Assembly: GCA_030737875.1 (NCBI GenBank)
Contig: CM060922.1
Span: 300,877,456 to 300,941,455 of the forward strand
Length of the DNA stretch: 64,000 nt
DNA from: Allium sativum
Taxonomy: Eukaryota; Streptophyta; Magnoliopsida; Asparagales; Amaryllidaceae
Reading direction: 5' to 3'
The notes beneath the pieces were generated by a model. The model worked only from the letters and a program-made list of their open reading frames with translations. It ran no database searches and was not told the origin of the DNA. Positions 43,537 to 56,316 of this stretch are shown here, piece by piece. Position 1 is the stretch's first letter. Every line of letters begins with the position of its first letter. The position numbers were made by a program, and so were the translations under genes.

Positions 43537-45429
43537 TGTGACGACCCCGAAACCCGTACTGCGGTGTTAAGGGTAATCTTTGGAATATAACACATAAACA
43601 TATAATAGCATAACAGAAATAAATAAATACACCAGATAATGCCCAATAGAATATACTGGATAAAAGTAATCATCAGAGTTACACAGTATACAGGATCATA
43701 CTTAGTACAAATACAGTTCAGCTATACATAAATGTCCACAGCGGAAAACAAAACATAATGTACAATAGGAGCTGAACAGCATAAAAAGAGATAAATGATA
43801 GAATCCATCTTCAGCTCCAGCTATCCAGAAAGAGCCTGCTAATAACCTGAATACAAGGCTGCCCGTGTAGAAAAAGGGGCACCCGAGTTTGAAAGTGAAA
43901 CAAACTACGAGTCAGTCATGGGACTGGTATGAGAAATCTACTTAACACATTTATAATATGGCTAATCACAGGACCACGCCACTTTCACGGAACGGGTTTA
44001 CTCCATTGGATTGCCGGTGCTTTAAAATAAATAATTCTTTTAAACATCGCAATGCTTTTTTATAAAAATGAAGCCATTATAAGACTCAGTTCCCATCACA
44101 CAATGCAACGCAAACCGGAGGATAGAGTTTTACCTTATAATGGCCAAAATATGCTTAATACGAATAAAACAAAAGCATTTGATATTATTACTAGTGTTTA
44201 TATGTTTCAAAAACAATTTCAATCATAACTATCAATCATAGACGGCATGGGTACCATATATCATGTCGCCACATATATATATACAATCAAAACCGCACAG
44301 TCACGTATTTGGAAATTGGATTTCCGTCATGAACCAACGCAAAAGATAGTCCTTACCGACTTCGAGACTATCTAGCCCGAGTCTCAAGAAAGCGCGCAGG
44401 CAAGCCTTGGATCGTCAGGGACGGTCCACCGATGTGGATTATTATTCCTGAACACTACGTTTCCCTACCCTTTGGGGCGTAAATGAGTCAACGAATGACT
44501 CCATCGGTCTCGGATCGACCGATATAACCGAGGCGCCTCGCAACAACAACAACAACATAGGTGAAAATAATATAAATGTCAGCCAGTTTAAGCACCGACA
44601 CAACCTCTAGCTAGAAGGAAACGCATGCCCTCCCTGAGGTCCTTCTCCCGTTTCTGGTTCATACCGGGGTGTGAGGCTCGTGAATTCACGTTGTACACAA
44701 AGCTACGCCACACAGGCGGTGCTTTGATCATCAACCACAAGACTTTGCTTTTCAACAGAAGCCCTGATCACAGCATCTTAGCATGCCACACAGGCAATTC
44801 ACACCGTGCAACTGATGGCTACCAATTACACAGAATGAATTCCAATGTCAGACACACAGTCCATTTGCAAGTCCGTCCTGGGTCTGAACGAAACCAGAGG
44901 CACTATATACCTCGCAAACCCATCGATTTCAACGTACGTCTGGACGGTCACCACTCATTATCCATATTTCGGGATGCCTCCCAATTAGGACATCAGTTAC
45001 CATCCAAACGAGGTGAAGATCTCCGGTCTTCGACCACCGTCTTCATCTTCGATTTCTTATCATCGATTCAGTTATTCAGAATGGGATAAACTCGGTCTTT
45101 CTGAGCAACTCGCGTACGTAATTAAAAAGTGCTACGCAAACACAACACACGCTTCATTCCAATTCATTAGTCACTAACCGTAAATCAGTAAGAGAACGAT
45201 TTCCCAAATATTAACCCCAAAGGTCGAAACCAACATCAGATCAAACCCCAGGAAACCATTCGACTTAGCCAACCTTCAGTTAGTTTCTAAATTTCACATT
45301 CCATATCGTTTATAATATTTTATAATGATTTATCACTATTTTTATTTATTTAAAAATAGCCAATTTATTAAAACGACGCTTCGGGCTATAACGCGGCCGT
45401 GGCGCTGTTTTTCTTCAGATTTGATTTAC

Positions 45430-45870
45430 ACATATCTGAAAATCTAACCGTTGGATCATCACAAAATTTATATCATTAGAAAGATCTTTTCAAAATGAAT
45501 CCAACGGTTCTAGTTTTGGGAAAATCCGACGGTCGGATCTCCCGGTACAATCGTTTGAAGTTTCGATTTCAAAATACAAACTACAGCGTCGTTATTCGAT
45601 CTAATTTAATTATATTTATATATATATATATATATAATCGATTCTGGCGCTGTTTTTCTTCAGATTTATCGCTATTATATATATATTTATATATATATAA
45701 TACGAATTAAACATTCCAGGCAATCCAACTGTTGGATCTTTGCAAAGTTGGTGTCGTTGGAAAGATATTTCCAAAGCGAACCCAACGGATTCGGTTTTGG
45801 GAAAATCCGATGGTTGGATCACCCGCACTAATCGTTTGAAATCACGGTTTCAAAACACGAACTGCAGCTT
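45430..45870 (-). repeat. Palindromic module, tandemly duplicated (element A)
   Basis: The block starting GGCGCTGTTTTTCTTCAG occurs at about 45400 and again at 45647. Each copy is followed by CCGTTGGATC or CTGTTGGATC, aaagatcttt/atattt, CCAACGG and ATCCGA(c/t)GGT(c/t)GGAT, and each ends in an AT tract. Equivalent duplications are in the middle LTR (51835-52270) and right LTR (from about 56905-57240). Confidence 0.8.
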
Positions 45871-46019
45871 TGTTATTTGATTTATTTTAATTTTATATAT
45901 ATATATATATAAATATAATCGATTCTTCGATTTCTAAACCATATTCATTTCATACCTTTGATAAAAATGATATTTTTATCAAACTACCTTGTATTTCAAC
46001 ACTTCACTATTTTTAACAA

Positions 46020-46350
46020 TTCATGTATATAATAAAAATATTATTTTTATTTTTAAACAATTTCTTTCAAAACACGGCTATTTTATATAGTTCATATAGA
46101 TGATAAAAATATGATTTTTATCAGAAAACAATTTCTTTCAAAACACGGCTATTTTATATAGTTCATATAGATGATAAAAATATGATTTTTATTATAAAAC
46201 AATTTCTTTTAAAACACGGCTATGTTATATAGTTCATATAGATGATAAAAATATGATTTTTATTATAAAACAATTTCTTTCAAAACACGGCTATTTTATA
46301 TAGTTCATATAGATGATAAAAATATGGTTTTTATTATAAAACAATTTATT
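46020..46350. repeat. 71-bp minisatellite (element A, left LTR)
   Basis: aacacggct starts at 46071, 46142, 46213 and 46284: exactly 71 bases. Units contain atagatgataaaaatatgat. The same period as in copy F although the sequence differs. Sisters at about 52400-52740 and 57370-57710. Confidence 0.92.
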
Positions 46351-46741
46351 TCAAAATATGAATGTCGTTAAATAGATGAATTTCTATTCAACACACGAAT
46401 ATAGTTTCAACACATGAAAATAATTCTAACACATGAATATTATTTAAAATTTCGGCAGCATAACGGCAGGGTAGTTAAAACCGGGGCCGTCCCTAGTACG
46501 GCTCCTCGCTCTACCTTAAAGCCTCGCAGCTTTTGACAATGGGGATTTCATGCATCTAGTTCACACGCAGGCGGCATGTATATATTTTTCATTTCAACAA
46601 ACTAATCCTATGTGGTTTCAACCAAATAATTCTCAACCACAAACGGGTATATTTAACCACTATCAATCAATTTCAACCACAAACAATTATAATCAACCAT
46701 TTGCCATCAACCAATTTTCACATCAATCACAACCAATAAAT

Positions 46742-46768
46742 ATCGTCCATGGTTTATGGACGAGGGGC

Positions 46769-46822
<54 letters not shown>
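46742..46822. repeat. GTCCATGGTTTATGGAC hairpin and (TA)n tract
   Basis: CGTCCAT/ATGGACG arms around ggttt, followed by about 25 TA repeats from 46770. The hairpin also occurs at 41199 (LTR D, GTCCATGGTCTGTGGAC), 53136 and 58100, always just before the (TA)n tract or leader. The TA tract differs in length in each copy. Confidence 0.8.
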
Positions 46823-46823
<1 letters not shown>

Positions 46824-47859
46824 TATTTCACTTTTATTTAAACACATATATAATTTTTACAATGCATATATAACTTATATATCGAACGTACAACTTATAC
46901 AACGCTTATACATTAGGTGTACAACGCTTATATAACTCATACATCGACTATATAATTTATACATCGTCGTTTCCCATATCGTTTATAAAATAGAAATCTC
47001 ACATTGGGTTCCACTCCACCAAAAATAGCAGAAGGCTCGGAAAAATATGCGGTCTCTTCTGGAATGTAGAAGACGTCCACACGAGTCCACTATCTCTTAT
47101 TTCACTGAATTTCGTCTACAAACGAAAAAGATATGATTTTTACAATGAAATCAAAAACCGTAGCGCTTAAAACTGCTATGATATAGTTTAAATTAAAATA
47201 GCCGTATACCTTTCAAAATTCTTCAAAACTAGGTTTTGATTTTTCGATCAATACGTGACGCTATAGCACGATCAGGCTGTTGCACGTCGTAGAGCTTGGA
47301 ACCAGCTTCCCGACGATGGTGGTCTTCCTTAGTTCGGCTGTGAGATCGAGCGGTGGCGGCGGATGGAAGCGGCGAACTTTGGGAGCACGAATCTCGAGGT
47401 AAGAGCGACGATAATGGGTGCTCCAGGTACGGATTTGAAGAGCTCGGAGTGGTCTACAAAAAGTTGAACTGGGGTATGGCGTTTCGAGGCGTGGATCGGT
47501 CAGAATCGAGGAGAGAAGGGAAGAGCAAGAACCGCCGTCGCGATTTGAGCTGTCGGGGAGAGAGAAAAGTGATTAGCCAATAGGTTTTTTTATTAATTTA
47601 TATATTTTTAAATTTATAAAATACCCTCTTTCACATACGAACACCAATTCAACCCCAACGACTGTCGTCCCTAGCGTTTTACCCCCATTCCGAACATAAT
47701 GGGATATGTTCCGTAGGCCCATTCGACTGTTTCAGTCAGTTTTCCTTCAAATTAAAATATAAAACATTCAATATTTGATTTGAACGTACATTTCAATTTG
47801 CCAGGGCCTCATACTGATTCTAAAAATTCCCGAAAAATAAATCTAGCTATGTTTTGACG

Positions 47860-48250
47860 ATACGGTTCCAACAAAACTAGTTTCGTTGAATTTTGAGACC
47901 GTTTGAAAATGGCCCATTTCTAGTCGATCCAATTTAACTGTAATTGACCAAAACATATTTTCCTTTGACACGCTCACAGATTAACTTCAAAAATTATGAA
48001 ATTTGAAACCTAGCAGTAATTTGACATCCCGGATCCAACAAAAGTGGTTTCGTCGAATTCTGAGGTCGTTTGCAAAATGATCATTTTCTGGTCGACCCAA
48101 TTTAATAGAAATCGACCAAACACATTTTCCTTTGTCACGCTCACATACTAGCGTAAAAAATTATGAAATTTGAAACTTAGCAATAGTTTAACATCCCGGA
48201 TCCAACAAAAGTGGTTTCGTTGAATTCCGAGGTCGTTTGCAAAATGGCCA
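47860..48250 (-). repeat. ~170-bp tandem repeat, three copies (element A, left LTR)
   Basis: caacaaaa(c/g)t(a/g)gtttcgt starts near 47868, 48035 and 48205. Each unit also holds tttcctttg(a/t)cacgctcaca and aattatgaaatttgaaac. Sisters in the other two LTRs (about 54230-54620 and 59215-59600). Confidence 0.8.
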
Positions 48251-48626
48251 TTTTCACGGGCTATATAAATTCTATAGCGACCTTTCTGAAAATTCATTTG
48301 GTCATAACTTTTGCTTCCCACTACGAAACTTCGATTTTTCAGATTCATTAGAAAGATATTCGCTAACAGATTTAAATATTTTTGGTTTCACTCAAATCCG
48401 TTTTGTTTTGCACCTGGTACAGTCAGTTAAAATTTGAATTCAAATTTTGAAACTACAGCGCCATTTCAAGCCTTGTTTATAATTCAAAGTAATTATATTT
48501 ATTTTAAAAAGATTCAAACTTACTTTTCATCGTTATTATTTAAAATATTAATTTTAAATATTTAAAATTCACCCAATTAGCCAATTTAAAATTTTTAAAT
48601 TGGTTCAGATTTTCCGGGTCGTTACA

Positions 48627-48660
48627 CTCTCCCCCACTGAAAACTTTTCGTCCCCGAAAA
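48627..48660 (-). promoter_or_regulatory. Polypurine tract and TTTTCGGGGACGAAAA motif (element A)
   Basis: The minus strand reads TTTTCGGGGACGAAAA, a five-base spacer, AGTGGGGGAGAG, then LTR start TGTAACGACCCGG. The core is identical to that of the chromovirus at 4750-4763. The second copy is at 54998-55031. Confidence 0.88.
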
Positions 48661-49930
48661 GGAACAAAGTTTAAAGTGGTTTGATTTATCAACTCTACTT
48701 CCAATCTGGCTTCCATTCTCCAACTTTTCAGTTTCTGAGAATTTTCAAATTCTTCAAAAATTTGGCTAACACCCGGAATTTTCGAAAAATTTCGCCATAA
48801 CTTCCTTTGTATGGGGAGGGGTTTGGAAATTTATTGGGCCGTATTAGGTACCCAATAAATCCTATAAAGCATACACATATTTATAGTGATATTTTTCTGG
48901 TGTTTACAGGGAAGCATGTATAGATAATAACTCCAGAGAATAAATTCTCGTCACCCTGTCAAAGCCTGAGGGAGTGTGTATTTTTAATATCTCCAGAGAA
49001 TAAATTCTCGTCACCTCTTCCCATGTGGGAAATAAATAATCCATGTGTCGTATCTAATGACTAGAGAGACGTGATTATTGTCAACTCCAGACCCGTGTGG
49101 GGTTTTATTAATCTGGAAATTTATCGTTACAATTTTATATGGTCCATATCAGTCATCAGTTCAACCTGTAAAATATAGTCATCGCCACACAAGCCTCTCG
49201 CTCGTATGGTAAATCTTCCACCTCGTCACACAAGCTCCAAATGCTCAAGTGGTATATGATGAAGTATGCCTATCTTCGAGTAGTATGCCATGTAATGTAG
49301 TTCAAATTTAATTGTTACTATCCTATGGCGACATTTATTATTACACACAGAATAACCAGCACTCCGCATCCAATGGCATTCACAGGAGTTGATATAATAA
49401 TATTTCGCATCCAACCCATTAAGGTTTACCTATTTGTCGGGCACGCAAATAATTTCTTTACTCAACAGCTATCCATTTACCTGTTCAAACATATATAATG
49501 CACAAGTATGTATTTCTATCTATTTTTAACTCAGTTCAATGTGTGATTTAATCGAATAAATTCTACCATTCATCCTCGTACTAATTAAATTAACTATCGT
49601 TCTAATAATTTAATTAATCAAATTTACCATCACACGGCACAAACAACAAACAATTTGTTTTTATTTTCAAAAATATATCTTTTATACATTCAAAAATCAT
49701 ATTTTTAAAACTAGAATATATATATAATCACAAATACGTTATTTAGAAATATTCAACTCTCAACTCGTTCTAGGGCACTTCTGACCCCATCTCTGAAGAG
49801 TTATTCTGCTATACTCATACTAGGATATTGCTGATCCTATCTATAAGGAGATACTCGTCCTAGAACACTACTGGTTCTATCACTGACGAGTTCGTTAATG
49901 TGTTACATACCAGAGCTAAGCTTAACCAAA

Positions 49931-49942
49931 GCTCTGATACCA
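49931..49942 (-). promoter_or_regulatory. tRNA-iMet primer-binding site (element A, first copy)
   Basis: TGGTATCAGAGC on the minus strand. The second copy is at 56313-56302. Confidence 0.92.
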
Positions 49943-49945
49943 CGT

Positions 49946-50677
49946 TGTGACGACCCCGAAACCCGTACTGCGGTGTTAAGGGTAATCTTTAGAATATAAC
50001 ACATAAACAGATAATAGCAGAACAGAATAAATACATACACCAGATAATGCCCAATAGAATATACTGGATAAAAGTAATCATCGGAGTTACACAGTATACA
50101 GGATCATACTTAGTACAAATACAGTTTAAATATACATAAATGTGCACAGCGGAAAACAAAACATAATGTACAATAGGAGCTGAACAGCATAAAAAGAGAT
50201 ACATGATAGAATCCATCTTCAGCTCCAGCTATCCATAAAGAGCCTGCTAATAACCTGAATACAAGGCTGCCCATGTAGAAAAAGGGGCACCTGAGTTTGA
50301 AAGTGAAACAAATTACGAGTCATTCATGGGACTGGTATGAGAAATCTACTTAACACATTTATAACATGGCTAATCACAGGACCACACCACTTTCGCGGAA
50401 CGGGTTTACTCCATTGGATTGCCAGTATTTTAAAACAAATAATTCTTTTAAACATCGCAATGCTTTTTATAAAAATGAAGCCATTATAAGACTCAGTTCC
50501 CATCACACAATGCAACGCAAACTGGAGGATAGAGTTTTATCTTATAATGGCCAAAATATGCTTGATACGAATAAAACAAAAGCATTTGATATTATTACTA
50601 GTGTTTATATGTTTCGAAAACAATTTCAATCATAACTATCAATCATAGACGGCATGGGTACCATATATCATGTCGTC

Positions 50678-50711
<34 letters not shown>

Positions 50712-52274
50712 AATCCAAATCGCACAGTCACGTATTTGGAAATTGGATTTCCGTCATGAACCAAGATAAAAGATAGTCCTTACCGACTTCGAGACTGTCT
50801 AACCCGAGTCTCAGGCAAGCGCGCAGGCAAGCCTTGGATCGTCAGGGTCGGTCCACCGATGTGGATTATTATTCCTGAACACTACGTTTCCCCGCCCTTT
50901 GGGGCATAAATGAGTCAACGAATGACTCCATCGGTCCCGGATCAACCGATATAACCGAGGCGCCTCGCAACAGCAACAACCACATAGGTGAAAATAATAT
51001 AAATGTCAGCCAGTTTAAGCACCGACACAACCTCTAGCTAGAAGGAAACGCATGCCCTCCCTGAGGTCCTTCTCCCGTTTCTGGTTCATACCAGGGTGTG
51101 AGGCTCGCGAATTCACGTTATACACAAAGCTACGCCACACAGGTGGTGCTTTGATCATCAACCACAAGACTTTGCTTTTCAACAGAAGCCCTGATCACAG
51201 CATCTTAGCATGCTACAGAGGCAATTCACACCGTGCAACTGATGGCTATCAATTACACAGAATGAATTCCAATGTCAGACACACAGTCCATTTGCAAGTC
51301 CGTCCTGGGTCTGAACGAAACCGGAGGCACTATATACCTCGCAAACCCATCAATTTCCACGTACGTCTGGACGGTCACCACTCATTATCCATATTTCAGG
51401 ATGCCTCCCAATCAGGACATCAGTTACCGTCCAAATGAGGTGAAGATCTCCGGTCTTCGACCACCGTCTTCATCTTTGATTTCTTATCGTCGATTCAGTT
51501 ATTCAGAATGGGATAAACTCGGTCTTTCTGAGCAACTCGTGTATGTAATTAAAAAGTGCTACACAAACACAACATACGCTTCATTCCAATTCATTAGTCA
51601 CTAACCGTAAATCAGTAAGAGAACGATTTCCCAAATATTAACCCCGAAGGACGAAACCAACATCAGATCAAACCCGATGAAACCATTCGACTTAGCCAAC
51701 CTTCAGTTAGTTTCTAAGTTTCACATTCCATATCATTTATAATATTTTATAATGATTTATCGCTATTTTTATTTATTTAAAAATAGCCAATTTATTCAAA
51801 CGACGCTTCGGGCTATAACGCGGCCGTGGCACTGTTTTTCTTCAGATTTGATTTACACATATCTGAAAATCTAACTGTTGGATCATCATAGAATTTATAT
51901 CATTAGAAAGATCTTTTCAAAATGAATCCAACGGTTCCAGTTTTAGGAAAATCCGATGGTCGGATCTCCCGCTACAATCGTTTGAAGTTTCGATTTCAAA
52001 ATACGAACTGCAGCGTCATTATTCGATTTAATTTAATTATATTTATATATATATATAAATATAATCGATTCTGGCGCTGTTTTTCTTCAGATTTGAATTA
52101 AACATTCCAGACAATCCAACCGTTAGATCTTTGCAAAGTTGGTGTCGTTAGAAAGATATTTCCAAAGCGAACCCAACGGTTTAGGTTTGGGAAAATCCGA
52201 TGGTCGGATCTCCCGCACTAATCGTTTGAAATCACGGTTTCAAAACACGAACTGCAGCTTCGTTATTCGATTTA

Positions 52275-52307
<33 letters not shown>

Positions 52308-54997
52308 ATCGATTCTTCGATTTCAAAACCATATTCATTTCATACCTTTGATAAAAATGATATTTTTATCAAACTAACTTCTATTTCAACACTTCACTAT
52401 TTTTAACAATTCATGTATATAATAAAAATATGATTTTTATTGTTAAACAATTTCTTTCAAAACACGGCTATTTTTTATAGTTCATATGGATGATAAAAAT
52501 ATGATTTTTGTTATAAAACAATTTCTTTCAAAACACGGCTATTTTATATAGTTCATATAGATGATAAAAATATGAGTTTTATTATAAAACAATTTCTTTT
52601 AAAACACGGCTATTTTATATAGTTCATATAGATGATAAAAATATGATTTTTATTATAAAACAATTTCTTTCAAAACACGGCTATTTTATATAGTTCATAT
52701 AGATGATAAAAATATGATTTTTATTATAAAACAATTTATTTTAAAACATGAATGTCGTTAAATAGAAGAATTTCTATTCAACACAAGAATATAGTTTCAA
52801 CACATGAAAATAATTCTAACACATGAATATTATTCAAAATTTCGGCAGCATAACGGTAGGGTAGTTAAAACCGGGGTCGTCCCTAGTACGGCTCCTCGCT
52901 CTACCTTAAAGCCTCGCAGCTTTTGACAATGGGGATTTCATGCATCTAGTTCGCACGCAGGCAGCATGTATATATTTTTCATTTCCACAAACTAATCCTA
53001 TGTGGTTTCAACCAAATAATTCTCAACCACAAACGGGTATTTTTCAACCACTATCAATCAATTTCAACCACAAACAATTCTAATCAACCATTTGCTATCA
53101 ACCAATTTTCACATCAATCACAACCAATAAATATCGTCCATGGTTTGTGGACGAGGGGCATATATATACATATACATATATATATATTATATAAGCATTT
53201 CACTTTTATTTCAACACATATATAATTTTTACAACGCATATATAACTTATATATCGAACGTACAACTTATTCAACGCTTATACATGAGGTGTACAACGCT
53301 TATATAACTCATACATCGACTATATAATTTATACATCGTCGTTTCCCATATCGTTTATAAATTAGAAATCTCAAATTGGGTTCCAGTCCACCAAAAATAG
53401 CAGAAGGCTCAGAAAAATATGCGGTCTCTTCTAGAATATAGAAGACGTCCACACGAGTCCACTGTCTCTTGTTTCACTGAATTTCGTCAACAAATGAAAA
53501 AGATATGATTTTTACAGTGAAATCAAAAACTGTAGCGCTTAAAACTGCTATGATATAGTTTAAATTAAAATAGCCGTATACCTTTCAAAAATCTTCAAAA
53601 CTAGGTTTTGATTTTTCGATCAATTCGCGACACTATAGCACGATCAGGCTGTTGCACGTCGTAGAGCTTGGAACCAGCTTCCCGACGATGGTGGTCTTCC
53701 TCAGTTCGACTGTGAGATCGAGTGGCGGCGGCGGTTGGAAGCGGCGAACTTTGGGAGCACGAATCTCGAGGCAGAAGCGACGATAATGGGTGCTCCAGGT
53801 ACGGATTTGAAGAGCTCGGAGGGGTCTACAAAAAGTTGAACTGGGGTATGGCGTTTCGAGGCGTGGATCAGTCAGAATCGAGGAGAGCACGGATGAGCAA
53901 GAACCGCCGTCGCGATTTGAGCTGTCGGGGAGAGAGAAAAGTGATTAGCCAATTGGTTTTTTTATTAATTTATATATTTTTAAATTTCTAAAATACCCTT
54001 TTTCACGTACGAACACCAATTCAACCCCAACGACTATCGTCACTAGCGTTTTACCCCCATTACGAACACAATGGATATGTTCCATAGGCCCATTCAACTG
54101 TTTCAGTCAGATTTCCTTCAAATTAAAATATAAAACATTCAATATTTGATTTGAACGTACATTTCAATTTGTCGGGGCCTCATACTGATTCTAAAAATTC
54201 CCAAAAAATAAATCTAGCTATGTTTTGACGATACAGTCCCAACAAACTAGTTTCGTCGAATTCTGAGACCGTTTGAAAAATGGCCCATTTCTGGTCGATC
54301 CAATTTAACTGTAATTGACCAAAACACGTTTTCCTTTGCCACACTCACAGATTAACTTCAAAAATTATGAAATTTGAAACCTAGTAGTAATTGGACATCC
54401 CGGATCCAAAAAAAGTGGTTTCGTCGAATTCTGAGGTCGTTTGCAAAATGGTCATTTTTTGGTCGACCCAATTTAATAGAAATCGACCAAACACATTTTC
54501 CTTTGTCACGCTCACATACTAGCTTCAAAAATTATGAAATTTGAAACTTAGCAATAGTTTAACATCCCGGATCCAACAAAAGTGGTTTCGTCGAATTCCG
54601 AGGTCGTTTGCAAAATGGCCATTTTCACGGGCTATATAAATTCTATAGCGACCTTTCTGAAAATTCATTTGGCCATAACTTTTGCTTCCCGCTACGAAAC
54701 TTCGATTTTTCAGATTCGTTAGAAAGATATTCACTAGCAGATTTAAATATTTTTGGTTTCACTCAAATCCGTTTTGTTTTGCACCCGGTCCAGTCAGTCA
54801 AAGTTTGAATTCAAATTTTGAAACTACCACGCCATTTCAAGCCTTGTTTATAATTCAAGGTAATTATATTTATTTTCAAACGATTCAAACTTACTTTTCA
54901 TCGTTATTATTTAAAATATTTATTTTAAATATTTAAAATTCACCCAATTAGCCAATTTTAAAATTTTAAATTGGTTTAGATTTTCCTGGTCGTTACA
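49946..54997 (-). mobile_element. Element A, middle LTR (5052 bp)
   Basis: TGTGACGACCCC...TGGTCGTTACA. Full-length, flanked on both sides by internal domains, so it is the expected product of recombination between a 5' and a 3' LTR. It contains the same modules: duplicated palindrome block, 71-bp array, hairpin, leader, ~170-bp repeats. Confidence 0.92.
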
Positions 54998-56316
54998 ATC
55001 TCCCCCACTTAAAACTTTTCGTCCCCGAAAAGGAACAAAGTTTAAAGTGGTTTGATTTATCAACTCTACTTCCAATCTGGCTTCCATTCTCCAACTTTTC
55101 AGTTTCTGAGAATTTTCAAATTCTTCAAAAATTTGGCTAACACCCGGAATTTTCGAAAAATTTCGCCATAACTTCCTTTGTACGGGGAGGGGTTTGGAAA
55201 TTTATTGGGCCGTATTAGGTACCCAATAAATCCTATAAAGCATACACATATTTATAGTGATATTTTTCTGGTGTTTACAGGGGAGCATGTATAGATAATA
55301 ACTCCAGAGAATAAATTCTCGTCACCCTTTCAAAGCCTGAGGGAGTGTGTATTTTTAATATCTCCAGAGAATAAATTCTCGTCACCTCTTCCCATGTGGG
55401 AAATAAATAATCCATGTGCCGTATCTAATGACTAGAGAGACGTGATTATTGTCAACTCCAGACCCGTGTGGGGTTTTATTAATCTGGCAATTTATCGTTA
55501 CAATTTTATATGGTCCATATCAGTCATCAGTTCAACCTGTAAAATATAGTCATCGCCACACAAGCCTCTCGCTCGTATGGTAAATCTTCCACCTCGTCAC
55601 ACAAGCTCCAAATGCTCATGTGGTATATGATGAAGTATGCCTATCTTCGAGTAGCATGCCATGTAATGTAGTTCAAATTTAATTGTTACTATCCTATGGC
55701 GACATTTATTATTACACACAGAATAACCAGCCCTCCGCATCCAATGGCATTCACAGGAGTTGATATAATAATATTTCGCATCCAACTCATTAAGGTTTAC
55801 CTATTTGTCGGGCACGCAAATAATTTCTTTACTCAACAGCTATCCATTTACCTGTTCAAACATATATGATGCACAAGTATGTATTTCTATCTATTTTTAA
55901 CTCAGTTCAATGTGTGATTTAATCGAATAAATTCTACCATTCATCCTCGTATTCATTAGATTAACTATCGTTATAATAATTTAATTAATCAAATTTACCA
56001 TCACACAGCACAAACAACAAACAATTTGTTTTTATTTTCAAAAATATATCTTTTATACATTCAAAAATCATATTTTTAAAACTAGAATATATATATAATC
56101 ACAAATACGTTATTTAGAAATATATAACTCTCAACTCGTTCTGGGGCACATCTGACCCCATCTCTAAAGAGTTATTCTACTTTACTCATACTAGGATATT
56201 GCTGATCCTATCTGTAAGGAGTTACTTGTCCTAGAACACTATTGGTTCTATCTCTGACGAGTTCGTTAATGTGTTATATACTAGAGCTAAGCTTAACCAA
56301 AGCTCTGATACCATGT
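54998..56316 (-). mobile_element. Element A, internal domain 2 (1319 bp)
   Basis: Same length and features as internal domain 1, with scattered point differences (for example CCCCCACTT for CCCCCACTG beside the PPT). The 62-codon sense frame is at 55785-55597. Confidence 0.9.

Larger units (their letters stand above)
43537..48626 (-). mobile_element. Element A, left LTR (5090 bp)
   Basis: TGTGACGACCCC...GGGTCGTTACA: terminal inverted repeat of about 11 bases. Module order matches B, C and D. A GC-richer leader-like zone at 47270-47580 has no match to a known protein by eye. In sense direction an ATATATAAATTAA TATA-like sequence at about 47590-47605 precedes it. Confidence 0.92.
48627..49945 (-). 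mobile_element. Element A, internal domain 1 (1319 bp)
   Basis: Polypurine tract at 48627-48638, TTTTCGGGGACGAAAA at 48660-48645, iMet primer site TGGTATCAGAGC at 49942-49931, three bases from the next LTR. The repeat ctccagagaataaattctcg occurs twice (about 48941 and 48992), and three degenerate ~45-base repeats (ctcgtcctagaacactactg type) lie at 49745-49895. A 62-codon sense frame (49414-49226, starting MDAKYYYINSCEC) is kept in both copies. I recognise no gag, protease, RT or integrase. Confidence 0.9.

Noticed and set aside
44625..45089. 154-codon frame in LTR A, with a 128-codon counterpart at 51052-51438
   Set aside because: Antisense to the element, in conserved LTR blocks. The homologous stretches of B, C and D are not open in this frame.
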